Shown one piece after another: positions 1-6,404 of a stretch of DNA of 7,173 nt. The position numbers were made by a program, and so were the translations under genes. How positions within the stretch are numbered: position 1 is the first letter of the stretch; every line of letters starts with the position of its first letter. The notes below the pieces were generated by a model that ran no database searches, was not told where the DNA came from, and worked only from the letters and a program-made list of their open reading frames with translations. This stretch comes from an uncultured Collinsella sp. (GTDB lineage: Bacteria; Actinomycetota; Coriobacteriia; Coriobacteriales; Coriobacteriaceae): NCBI GenBank assembly GCA_902491915.1, contig CABUJL010000093.1, positions 1-7,173 on the forward strand, in the 5' to 3' direction.

Positions 1-1
1 G

Positions 2-1126
2 GTCGATGCATCTTGCCGCACCAACGCGGGCTTTTCCGCAAGCCTCATCTGCATTGGCCTCAACATCACCCTGTGCCTGGCCAAGGGCATCGCGGGTCTG
101 CTCGCCGGCTCCGTCTCCCTCATCGCCGACGCTTTCAACAACCTCTCCGATGCCTCGAGCAACATTGTGAGCCTGCTCGGTTTCCGCCTTGCCAGCCGCC
201 CGGCAGACGAAGGCCACCCCTATGGTCACGGCCGCTACGAGTACCTAGCCGGCCTGTTCGTCGCCGTCCTGGTTTGCGCCGTCGGCATCAACCTGATTCT
301 CGAGTCGGTCACTAAGATCATCAAGCCCTCGCCCACCGCTTACACGTTTATTTCCCTTGCGGCACTGGCTACGTCCATGCTCGTTAAGCTCTGGATGGCA
401 GCGTTCAACCGCACGCTGGGCAACCGCATCGATTCCGAGACGCTCATCGCCACGGCGCAGGACTCCAAAAACGACGTCATCACCTCGGGCTCGGTCTTGG
501 TGGCGGCGCTTATTTCGCAGACGACCGGCTTTGATCTCGATGGCTGGGCAGGCCTGGGTGTGGGCGTCTTCATCTGCATCAGCGGTCTGGGCCTGGTGCG
601 CGACGCCATCAGCCCGTTGCTGGGGCAAGCGCCCGACCCCAAGCTCGTCCAGGCAATCCGCGACAAGATCATGTCCTATCCGCAGGTCTTGGGCACACAC
701 GACCTCATGGTGCACGACTACGGCCCCGGTCGTCAGTTTGCCAGCGCCCACGTGGAGATGCCCGGCGAGGGCGACGCGTTTGAGCACCACGAGATTCTGG
801 ACACCATCGAGCACGACATCAAGCGCCAGATGGGCATTGGTATCACGCTGCACTGCGACCCCATCGCGACAACCGGCGATGACTTGCGCGGCTGGGTCAA
901 GCGCGGCGTCATGCAGATCGATCCCGCGCTCTCCATCCACGATCTGCACGAGCACGACGGGTTCGTTTCGTTTGACCTGGTGCGTCCCGACGGCTTTGAC
1001 ATATCCGACGAGGAGCTGCTGGAGCTCGTCACGCGCATCGTGCACGAGCGCCGGCCCGATGTCTCATGCGTCGTCACGTTTGATTCGGGCTTCAGCTCGC
1101 CCGAGCGTCCGGCCGAGCAGCTGTAG
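2..1126 (+). CDS. Cation diffusion facilitator (CDF) metal exporter, 5' partial
   Basis: This is a cytoplasmic-membrane metal/proton antiporter of the CDF family that would export a divalent metal. The frame is open from base 2, so the true start lies before the window; 374 residues are visible. TM2 carries the family signature SLIADAFNNLSD near residues 39-50, followed by HPYGHGRYEY from residue 72. TM5 carries DSKND at residues 154-158. Site A is therefore Asn46/Asp50 plus Asp154/Asp158, without the His seen in typical zinc exporters; I infer a manganese-type substrate. Residues about 212-290 form the cytoplasmic dimerisation domain (GTHDLMVHDYGPG, then the His-rich EHHE). A further segment of about 65 residues (LSIHDLHEHDGFVSFDLV) resembles a second copy of that fold, as in many Firmicutes-type CDF proteins. 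It ends at TAG 1124-1126 and converges on the next gene. The family is certain; the metal is inferred. Confidence 0.95.
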   Translation, partial: VDASCRTNAGFSASLICIGLNITLCLAKGIAGLLAGSVSLIADAFNNLSDASSNIVSLLGFRLASRPADEGHPYGHGRYEYLAGLFVAVLVCAVGINLILESVTKIIKPSPTAYTFISLAALATSMLVKLWMAAFNRTLGNRIDSETLIATAQDSKNDVITSGSVLVAALISQTTGFDLDGWAGLGVGVFICISGLGLVRDAISPLLGQAPDPKLVQAIRDKIMSYPQVLGTHDLMVHDYGPGRQFASAHVEMPGEGDAFEHHEILDTIEHDIKRQMGIGITLHCDPIATTGDDLRGWVKRGVMQIDPALSIHDLHEHDGFVSFDLVRPDGFDISDEELLELVTRIVHERRPDVSCVVTFDSGFSSPERPAEQL

Positions 1127-1144
1127 CCCCGCTCCGCTCGTCAG

Positions 1145-2134
1145 CTAGTTTCCCTGCGCGCCCGAGATGCCGTTTTGCAGGGCGTTCCAGGCATCCGTCG
1201 CCATGCCGCCCAAGTTCTGCGCGGTATCGCCCAGGTTTTGTGCCGTGTCGCCCAGCTCTTGCGCCTTGTCTCCCAACTCCTGTGCCTTGTTGCTCAAGTC
1301 CTCCAGCGTATTGGAGCTCGAGCTGTCGGTACCGCTTTGTCCGTCGGACGAGCTGCCCGAGCTGTTCTTGTGCGTGAGTTGAATTTCGAGGTTGCCGTTG
1401 TCGTTATAGTAGGCAGAAGTAACGACCCAGTTGGCATCGACGACGGGCGTTGAGCCATCATCAGTCAGGACCACGGCATTCGAAAGATCGGCGCCGCGCG
1501 ACTTGAGGATCTTCTTGGCGTTGGACCAGTACTGCCCCGGGATATCACTCAGATCGACGGTGCTAGACGAGGCGGACTCGGTTTGCTCGGCAGTGGTATC
1601 GGCCGTTGAACTCCCTCGCTTGTTGAGCATGCCCGACACGATGGCAAACACAACCGACAGCGCAAAGAAGATCGCCAGCACGATGAGGATCTTCTTAATC
1701 ACGCTCGACGAACGCGACGGCGCCTCTTCCTCGTCCTCGCCATATTGCGGAATCGACTTGGGGTACTCGCGATACGGCTCGCGCGACTCGTAGCGAGGCT
1801 GCGCCGTGCGAGGCATATACGTCGTCTGCTGAGGCTGCGGAATGGGATTCTGCGGCAGGTCATCATAGGGATTCGGCGTCGAGGCGGCATAAGAATCCTG
1901 CGGCGCGTAATCAAACGGGTCTGCCGCCGCGTTGCCATAGGGGCTTTGCAAAGATGCAGCGTAAGGGTCCTGCGCCGCGTCGCCATAGCCCATAACTCGT
2001 GTGGGCTCGGCAGAAGGCTGCGTCGCGGCGGGGTCGACATAACCGGGGTTGGGAACAACGCGGGTCGCATCGGCGCTATCGCCAGCCTGCGCGGAACCGC
2101 AGCCGCCCATCACGGTTGTCTTGTCCTGATCCAT
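1145..2134 (-). CDS. Single-pass membrane protein with PASTA-like outer domain
   Basis: The protein has 329 residues and no named family that I recognise. Residues 1-140 are low complexity, rich in Pro, Gln, Tyr and Ala with repeated PYxx/DPY units, and would be disordered in the cytoplasm. Three Thr-x-Val sites (T6/T7-V8, T24-R-V, T45-R-V) resemble phosphothreonine sites read by FHA domains; this is inference. An acidic EDEEE stretch (133-137) precedes a membrane helix at about 149-170 (ILIVLAIFFALSVVFAIV). There is no signal peptide or lipobox. Residues about 193-256 (DIPGQYWSNAKKILKSRG, then NWVVTS) look like a single degenerate PASTA domain. A Ser/Gly linker (257-275) leads to four 7-residue repeats of the form D-[KT]-A-Q-[EN]-L-G (282-309), probably an amphipathic helix. 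The start ATG has GGAAAGGA 8 bases upstream (2143-2150). Its stop is 18 bases from that of the convergent CDF gene, so it is probably a one-gene unit. The gene is secure; the role is unknown. Confidence 0.9.
   Translation of the reverse strand: MDQDKTTVMGGCGSAQAGDSADATRVVPNPGYVDPAATQPSAEPTRVMGYGDAAQDPYAASLQSPYGNAAADPFDYAPQDSYAASTPNPYDDLPQNPIPQPQQTTYMPRTAQPRYESREPYREYPKSIPQYGEDEEEAPSRSSSVIKKILIVLAIFFALSVVFAIVSGMLNKRGSSTADTTAEQTESASSSTVDLSDIPGQYWSNAKKILKSRGADLSNAVVLTDDGSTPVVDANWVVTSAYYNDNGNLEIQLTHKNSSGSSSDGQSGTDSSSSNTLEDLSNKAQELGDKAQELGDTAQNLGDTAQNLGGMATDAWNALQNGISGAQGN
1208..1291 (-). repeat. Four tandem 21-bp coding repeats
   Basis: Units lie at 1208-1228, 1229-1249, 1250-1270 and 1271-1291. 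They diverge in sequence but keep an exact 21-base spacing with a shared core (+ strand form GCCCAnnTnnTGnGCCnTGTC). They encode the 7-residue repeat D-[KT]-A-Q-[EN]-L-G at residues 282-309 of the membrane protein. A more degenerate fifth unit may follow at 1292-1312. The repeats sit wholly inside the gene and keep its frame. Many differences fall in third positions, so selection appears to act on the protein. Confidence 0.85.
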
Positions 2135-2179
2135 GCAACGATTCCTTTCCGTCGCCTGTAAGCATCAAGTTATCCATGC

Positions 2180-2185
2180 ATTCTA
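2180..2185 (-). promoter_or_regulatory. Candidate -10 element for the membrane protein gene
   Basis: On the minus strand the hexamer reads TAGAAT, five of six matches to TATAAT, 45 bases upstream of the ATG at 2134. No good -35 lies at 16-18 bases; the best-spaced hexamer, CCCATC, is a poor match. The location between the fhs terminator and this gene is right for a separate promoter, but the call rests mainly on one hexamer. Confidence 0.35.
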
Positions 2186-2252
2186 CCAGCGCAAAAGCCT
2201 ATGATGGGCAGAGTCCGTCGGTATCTACAAGACATGCGCGGGCCTAAGGATC

Positions 2253-2289
2253 AAAAAGCCCCGCCGGGCCTTGGTAGGCGCGACGGGGC
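2253..2289 (-). terminator. Intrinsic terminator of fhs
   Basis: Read on the minus strand, GCCCCGTCG (2289-2281) pairs with CGGCGGGGC (2266-2258) over 9 bp. One G-U wobble at 2283/2264 is a pair only in the minus-strand transcript. After one C-C mismatch, three more pairs close a six-base loop. The stem is followed at once by TTTTT (2257-2253). It begins 25 bases after the fhs stop. The wobble and the U-tract both point to termination of leftward transcription, which isolates fhs from the gene to its left. Confidence 0.9.
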
Positions 2290-2314
2290 GGGCAAGCGGC
2301 TATGAGCAGCGAGC

Positions 2315-3982
2315 TTAGAACAGGCCGGTGATGTTGCCGTCGTTGTCGACGTCGATGTTCTCGGCCGCAGGGACCTTGGGCAGGCCCGGCATGGTCAGAA
2401 CACTGCCAGTCAGTGCGACCACAAAGTGGGCGCCGGCGGAAACCTTGAGCTCACGCACCGTGATGCGGAAGTTCTCGGGAGCGCCCAGGGCCTTGGCGTT
2501 GTCGCTAAAACTGTACTGCGTCTTGGCGACGCACACCGGCAGGTTGCCAAAGCCATTCTCGCGCAGCTCGGCGAGCTGGCGCTTGGCGGCCGGCGTAAAG
2601 TCAACGCCGTCGGCGCGGTAGACCTTGGTGGCAACGGCCTCGAGGGCATCAGCGACATCAGCGCCGTCCTCATAGGCAAACTTGAGCTCGCTCGGCTGCT
2701 CAATCAGACGCATGACCTCATCGGCAAGCTCGAGCGCGCCCTCGCCGCCCTTGGCCCAGACCTCGGAAAGCTTAACGTTGACGCCGAGCTTCTGGCACTC
2801 GGACTCAATGAGCGCAAGCTCGGCCTCGGTGTCCGTCGGGAAGCGGTTGATGGCGACCACGCAGGGCAGACCATATACGTTCTGGATGTTGTCGACGTGA
2901 CGCAGCAGGTTGGGCATGCCAGCCTTGAGTGCCTCGAGGTTCTCCTCGTTGAGATCGGCCTTGGCGACGCCACCGTTGTACTTCAGCGCGCGGGCAGTGG
3001 CGACGACCACGACGGCGCTGGGGCGAACGCCCGTCATGCGGCACTTGATGTCGAGGAACTTCTCGGCACCCAGATCGGCACCAAAGCCGGCCTCGGTAAT
3101 GGCAACATCGCCAAAGCGCATCGCCATACGCGTGGCCATGATAGAGTTACAGCCGTGGGCAATGTTGGCGAAGGGACCGCCGTGGACAAACGCGGGCGTG
3201 CCCTCGAGCGTTTGCACCAGGTTGGGCTTGAGCGCGTCCTTAAGCAACGCGGCCATGGCACCCTGGGCCTTGAGGTCGCGGGCACGGACGGGCTCGCCGG
3301 CATAGCTGTAGCCGACAACGATCTCGCCCAAGCGCTCCTTAAGATCGTTGATGCTCGTGGACAGGCACAGGATTGCCATGACCTCGGAGGCAACGGTGAT
3401 ATCGAAGCCGTCCTCGCGCGGCACGCCCTGGGCCTTACCGCCAATGCCGTCGATGACGTGGCGCAGCTGACGGTCGTTCATATCGACGACGCGCTTCCAA
3501 GTGATGCGCTTAACGTCAATACCGAGCTGATTGCCCTGCTGGATGTGGTTATCAAGCATGGCGGCCAGCAGGTTATTGGCGGCACCGATAGCGTGGAAGT
3601 CGCCGGTAAAGTGCAGGTTGATATCCTCCATGGGGATGACCTGAGCCCAGCCGCCGCCGGCAGCACCGCCCTTAACGCCAAAGACGGGGCCGAGCGAAGG
3701 CTCGCGCAGGGCCACGGCACTCTTGACGCCGCGACGACGCAGGCCATCGGCCAGACCGATGGTCGTGGTGGTCTTGCCCTCGCCCGCAGGCGTGGGGTTG
3801 ATGGCGGTCACGAGGACAAGCTTGGCCTGGTGATCAGTCGGCTCGTTGAGCAGTGAATAGTCGACCTTAGCCTTGTCGAAGCCGTACGGAATCAGGTGCT
3901 TAACGTCGACGCCGGCGTTCTTGGCCACCTCGGTAATAGGCAGTGGCGTGACAGAACGTGCGATTTCGATGTCAGTAGGCAT
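2315..3982 (-). CDS. fhs: Formate-tetrahydrofolate ligase
   Basis: This cytosolic enzyme (EC 6.3.4.3) joins formate to tetrahydrofolate using ATP, giving 10-formyl-THF for purine and formyl-Met-tRNA synthesis, or for formate use in one-carbon metabolism. The start chosen is ATG at 3982 (MPTDIEIARS), which gives 555 residues, the normal family length. It has GGA of CGAAAGGA six bases upstream (3989-3996). The frame stays open 25 codons further, but those residues do not resemble the family. Visible motifs are the nucleotide loop TPAGEGKTT (64-72), GVKGGAAGGGW (102-112), MEDINLHFTGDFHA (118-131) and VATARALKYNGG (327-338). Two positions differ from the usual signatures: Trp112 where Tyr is usual and Ala330 where Ile/Val is usual. 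It stands alone between ruvB and the membrane protein gene, in its own unit with a clear terminator. I see no sign of truncation. Confidence 0.98.
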   Translation of the reverse strand: MPTDIEIARSVTPLPITEVAKNAGVDVKHLIPYGFDKAKVDYSLLNEPTDHQAKLVLVTAINPTPAGEGKTTTTIGLADGLRRRGVKSAVALREPSLGPVFGVKGGAAGGGWAQVIPMEDINLHFTGDFHAIGAANNLLAAMLDNHIQQGNQLGIDVKRITWKRVVDMNDRQLRHVIDGIGGKAQGVPREDGFDITVASEVMAILCLSTSINDLKERLGEIVVGYSYAGEPVRARDLKAQGAMAALLKDALKPNLVQTLEGTPAFVHGGPFANIAHGCNSIMATRMAMRFGDVAITEAGFGADLGAEKFLDIKCRMTGVRPSAVVVVATARALKYNGGVAKADLNEENLEALKAGMPNLLRHVDNIQNVYGLPCVVAINRFPTDTEAELALIESECQKLGVNVKLSEVWAKGGEGALELADEVMRLIEQPSELKFAYEDGADVADALEAVATKVYRADGVDFTPAAKRQLAELRENGFGNLPVCVAKTQYSFSDNAKALGAPENFRITVRELKVSAGAHFVVALTGSVLTMPGLPKVPAAENIDVDNDGNITGLF

Positions 3983-3988
3983 GGGCGG

Positions 3989-3996
3989 TCCTTTCG
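3989..3996 (-). promoter_or_regulatory. Ribosome binding site of fhs (decides the start)
   Basis: The minus strand reads CGAAAGGA, ending six bases before ATG 3982. This supports the 555-residue fhs start over the in-frame start at 4057, which would put the site inside the coding sequence. Confidence 0.8.
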
Positions 3997-4022
3997 TTAC
4001 CGAATGAGAAAAAGACCAATTC

Positions 4023-4049
4023 AGCATAGCACGGGCGCGCAATAGTAAA
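4023..4049 (-). promoter_or_regulatory. Weak candidate promoter of fhs
   Basis: A minus-strand TATGCT (4028-4023) lies about 40 bases before the fhs ATG. The best upstream hexamer is TTTACT (4049-4044) with a short 15-base spacer. A promoter is expected in this 144-base gap, because fhs has its own terminator and is unrelated to ruvB. The hexamers are poor, so the exact position is uncertain. I see no convincing riboswitch in the gap. Confidence 0.3.
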
Positions 4050-4126
4050 ACGCCCATAACCGATGAACGGCGATATGTTTACCCGATGCCCAGCGATAGT
4101 CCAACAGCCCGCCAAAACAAAGCGCC

Positions 4127-5194
4127 CTAAACGGTAGGTTCAATCCCCAGGTGCTCAAAGGTGCGAAGGGTTGCCTGACGGCCCTGCGGCGTACGAATCA
4201 TCAACCCGCACTGCAGCAAATAGGGCTCATAGACATCCTCGAGCGTGCCCGGGTCCTCGCCCACCGCGCTGGCAAGGGTCGTAAGTCCCACGGCACGACC
4301 GGAGAACGTCTTGGCAAGCGTCTCCAAGATACGAATATCCATCCAGTCCAGACCGAGCTCGTCGATCTCGAAGAACTCGAGCGCCTGACGGCAGATATCG
4401 AGCTCAATGGGACCGTTGCCGCGCACCTGTGCATAGTCGCGCACGCGCTTGAGCAGGCGGTTGGCAAGACGTGGCGTACCGCGCGAACGCGAGCCGATCT
4501 CGAGTGCACTGGGATGATCGATCGTCACGCCCAGGATAGTCGCCGAGCGCGTCACAATCTGCGCGAGCTCCTCGACCGTGTAGTAATCCAGGCGATATGA
4601 AATGCCAAAGCGGTCGCGCAACGGGCCTGTCAACATGCCTGAGCGGGTCGTTGCCGCTACCAGCGTAAATTTGGGAATATCCAGGCGAATCGAGCGCGCC
4701 GCCGGACCCTTGCCAATCACGATATCGAGGGCAAAGTCCTCCATCGCGGGGTACAGGACCTCCTCGACCGAACGGTTGAGGCGGTGGATCTCGTCGATAA
4801 ACAGCACATCACCCGGCTGCAAGTTAGTAAGGATGGCCGCCAGGTCGCCCGTGCGCGCGATGGCAGGGCCACTCGTGGTCTTGATCTGAGCGCCCAGCTC
4901 GTTGGCGATAACGGTGGCCAGCGTGGTCTTGCCCAGGCCCGGAGGACCCGAGAAAATCACGTGGTCGAGCGTCTCGCCACGGCTCTGCGCCGCTTCGATC
5001 AACACGCGCAGGCTCTGCTTGATGTGCTCCTGGCCACAGTAATCGTCCAGGCGCTGGGGGCGCAAAGTGCGGTCGACATCGAGGTCCTCGGCCGTCAGCC
5101 CCGAGCCCACCATGCGCTCGCCGTGCGCCATGGATGCCGCCGGCGAGTTGCCGGGCGTCGCCCACAGGTCCTGAGAGTCATCGGCTTCCCACAT
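4127..5194 (-). CDS. ruvB: Holliday junction branch migration ATPase RuvB
   Basis: RuvB is the hexameric AAA+ motor that drives branch migration of Holliday junctions with RuvA in recombinational repair. From ATG 5194 it has 355 residues. Visible elements are Walker A GPPGLGKTT (83-91), Walker B LFIDEIH (131-137), sensor 1 ATTRSG (181-186), the arginine-finger region GPLRDRFG (190-197), sensor 2 SRGTPRLANRLLKR (237-250) and a C-terminal winged helix (about 279-350, including RTPQGR). About 40 residues precede the conserved LRPQRLDDYCGQ, somewhat longer than in E. coli. Two starts are possible: GTG 5197 (4-base overlap with ruvA) or ATG 5194 (1-base overlap, TGATG). I prefer ATG because the ruvC-ruvA junction has the same form. 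Upstream there is only a weak GGA, which suggests translational coupling. It is the last gene of the operon, and I see no clear terminator after it. Confidence 0.98.
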   Translation of the reverse strand: MWEADDSQDLWATPGNSPAASMAHGERMVGSGLTAEDLDVDRTLRPQRLDDYCGQEHIKQSLRVLIEAAQSRGETLDHVIFSGPPGLGKTTLATVIANELGAQIKTTSGPAIARTGDLAAILTNLQPGDVLFIDEIHRLNRSVEEVLYPAMEDFALDIVIGKGPAARSIRLDIPKFTLVAATTRSGMLTGPLRDRFGISYRLDYYTVEELAQIVTRSATILGVTIDHPSALEIGSRSRGTPRLANRLLKRVRDYAQVRGNGPIELDICRQALEFFEIDELGLDWMDIRILETLAKTFSGRAVGLTTLASAVGEDPGTLEDVYEPYLLQCGLMIRTPQGRQATLRTFEHLGIEPTV

Positions 5195-5814
5195 CACGCA
5201 TCCATTCCAAGTCGCTTAAGCGCCGCGCCGAGCAAATCCTCGACACGCATATTCTGCCCATCATACCCGCTCAGGGCAACATCGGTCTCCTGCGGGCTAA
5301 AGCCCATGGAAAGGAGTGCCGCACGGGCATCGTCGATCGCCGAGGGAGCGGCAGCGGGCACGGGCATCGCAACCTGTCCGGGAATCACGTCGACCGGCAC
5401 AAAGCCCTTATCCTTGGCAAAGGTGCTCTTGAGTTCCAGGATCAGGCGCTGAGCTGTCTTTTTGCCCACACCGGGTACCTTGGCCATGCCCTTGTCGTCC
5501 TCGGCCATCACCAGCGAATACAGCTGCCCCACGGTATAGGTGGAAAGCACGGCAAGCGCCAGGCGCGGGCCAACGCCCGAGACGGACACGAGCCGGTCGA
5601 ACATCGTGCGCTCATCCTTTGAGGAAAAACCGAAAAGTGTCATGGCGTCCTCGCGCACCTGCATACGCGTGTAGAGACGGACCTCGCCGCCGGGCGTCGG
5701 CAACGTGGCCGCAGTGCTGCCCGAGATGCCGAGTTCAAAGCCAACGCCCGACACATCGACGACAGCAGAGCTCATCGTGGACTCGACAAGCGTTCCGTGG
5801 AGCTGGGAAATCAT
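5194..5814 (-). CDS. ruvA: Holliday junction DNA-binding protein RuvA
   Basis: RuvA forms the tetrameric platform that holds the four-way junction flat and loads RuvB. The protein has 206 residues from ATG 5814 (MISQLHGTLV), close to the usual length. Domain I is the OB fold (1-63) and ends in VREDAMTLFGF; Glu55 and Asp56 match the acidic pin of E. coli RuvA, which keeps the strands apart. Domain II has two helix-hairpin-helix motifs, SVSGVGPRLALAVL (77-90) and KVPGVGKKTAQRLI (112-125). A flexible Pro/Ala linker (about 137-158) leads to domain III (159-206, ARAALLSMGF), which contacts RuvB. The frame stays open upstream to 6054, but that part overlaps ruvC and is not RuvA. AGAGAGGA (5833-5826) lies 11 bases before the ATG. 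The start shares one base with the ruvC stop (TGATG). Confidence 0.98.
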   Translation of the reverse strand: MISQLHGTLVESTMSSAVVDVSGVGFELGISGSTAATLPTPGGEVRLYTRMQVREDAMTLFGFSSKDERTMFDRLVSVSGVGPRLALAVLSTYTVGQLYSLVMAEDDKGMAKVPGVGKKTAQRLILELKSTFAKDKGFVPVDVIPGQVAMPVPAAAPSAIDDARAALLSMGFSPQETDVALSGYDGQNMRVEDLLGAALKRLGMDA

Positions 5815-6335
5815 CAGTATCCGGTTCCTCTCTGTTGATAGAACTCGCCACCGGTGAGGGCGCGGGTGCGGCTGAGGTTTACGTGGCAGATGGCGCAGGC
5901 CAGGGCATCGGCGGCATGGTCGGGATGCGGGTCGTGGTCGAGCTGTGTTAGCGTGCGTACCATGTAGGCGACCTGCCGCTTGTCCGCGGCGCCGGTGCCC
6001 ACCACAGCCTGTTTGATCTGCATGGGCGTGTACTCGCCAATCTCGAGCGCGCATTCCGAAAGCGCTACGAGTGCAGCACCGCGGGCATGCGCCGTAGGGA
6101 TGGCCGAGCGAACGTTGGCGCCAAAGTAAATGCTCTCGACAGCAGCCGTGTCGGGTCGATAATGCTCGACGACATCCTTAAGGTCATGGGCGATATGCGA
6201 CAGGCGCACCGCGAGCGGACTTCCGGCACTGGTCTCGATGCAGCCGTAGGCACGGCAGCGAACCTCGCCACGCCGCTCCTCGATAATCCCCCAACCCGTA
6301 TGAGCCAAACCGGGGTCAATGCCCAAGATAACCAA
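5814..6335 (-). CDS. ruvC: Holliday junction resolvase RuvC
   Basis: RuvC is the dimeric RNase H-fold endonuclease that cuts Holliday junctions symmetrically after RuvAB branch migration. With TTG 6335 as start it has 173 residues, the same as E. coli RuvC, and begins MVILGIDPGLAHTGWG. The frame also offers a TTG at 6356, but the strong Shine-Dalgarno would then lie inside the gene. Likely catalytic residues are Asp7, Glu67 (AAVESIYFGAN), His140 and Asp143 (PDHAADALA). The His at 140 matches the Thermus-type active site, where E. coli has Asp. Arg85-Gly86 (AHARGAAL) and GTGAADKRQV (113-122) fit the DNA-binding and dimer regions. It is the first gene of the ruvCAB operon and is placed directly behind a promoter with a LexA-like operator. 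Confidence 0.97.
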   Translation of the reverse strand: MVILGIDPGLAHTGWGIIEERRGEVRCRAYGCIETSAGSPLAVRLSHIAHDLKDVVEHYRPDTAAVESIYFGANVRSAIPTAHARGAALVALSECALEIGEYTPMQIKQAVVGTGAADKRQVAYMVRTLTQLDHDPHPDHAADALACAICHVNLSRTRALTGGEFYQQRGTGY

Positions 6336-6339
6336 GCCG

Positions 6340-6347
6340 ACCTCCCC
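6340..6347 (-). promoter_or_regulatory. Strong Shine-Dalgarno for the ruvC TTG start
   Basis: The minus strand reads GGGGAGGT, with the GGAGG core five bases before TTG 6335. It is much stronger than the other ribosome binding sites in the window. It decides the ruvC start and may compensate for the rare TTG initiation codon. Confidence 0.8.
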
Positions 6348-6391
6348 TCGCCACAAGCACAGCGCAAGACAAGGCCCCGCACATCATTCAC

Positions 6392-6403
6392 GAACGTCTG
6401 TTC
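6392..6403 (-). promoter_or_regulatory. LexA (SOS) operator of ruvCAB
   Basis: The sequence is a perfect 4+4 palindrome with a four-base centre, GAAC-AGAC-GTTC on the minus strand. With one flanking base on each side it matches the Bacillus-type LexA/DinR consensus CGAAC-RNRY-GTTYG at all but the first base. It begins one base downstream of the -10 hexamer and covers the expected transcription start, so bound LexA would block RNA polymerase. LexA control of ruv genes is known in E. coli and Bacillus; here it is inferred from sequence and position. Confidence 0.8.
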
Positions 6404-6404
6404 T

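Noticed and set aside
245..1045. A 266-codon minus-strand frame opposite the CDF gene, and a 263-codon + frame at 357-1148
   Set aside because: Both are shadows of the CDF coding sequence in other frames. The translations are Arg/Ser- or Val/Asp-rich with no domain, while the CDF frame carries clear family motifs.
1113..1140. Possible bidirectional terminator between the convergent CDF and membrane protein genes (CGAGC ... GCTCG)
   Set aside because: There are five pairs with an 18-base loop, no T-tract on either strand, and the first arm lies inside the CDF coding sequence.
2426..3856. A 476-codon open frame on the + strand, opposite fhs
   Set aside because: It lies entirely antisense to a well-conserved enzyme gene. 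Its product is low in hydrophobic structure and resembles no family. Long antisense frames are expected opposite GC-rich genes with strong codon bias.
4042..4076. Possible terminator of the ruv operon (minus strand CGCC ... GGCG then TTTT)
   Set aside because: The stem is only 4 bp with a loop of about 14 bases, and an alternative CCG/CGG pairing competes. It is too weak to call, and it overlaps the area where the fhs promoter should lie.
5815..6054. In-frame extension of ruvA upstream to 6054
   Set aside because: It overlaps ruvC in another frame, and its residues do not resemble RuvA. The OB-fold start MISQLHG at 5814 has a ribosome binding site and gives the normal length.
6065..6391. A 108-codon minus-strand frame starting in the ruvC leader
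   Set aside because: It overlaps ruvC in a different frame, has Arg/Ser-rich out-of-frame composition and lacks its own ribosome binding site.
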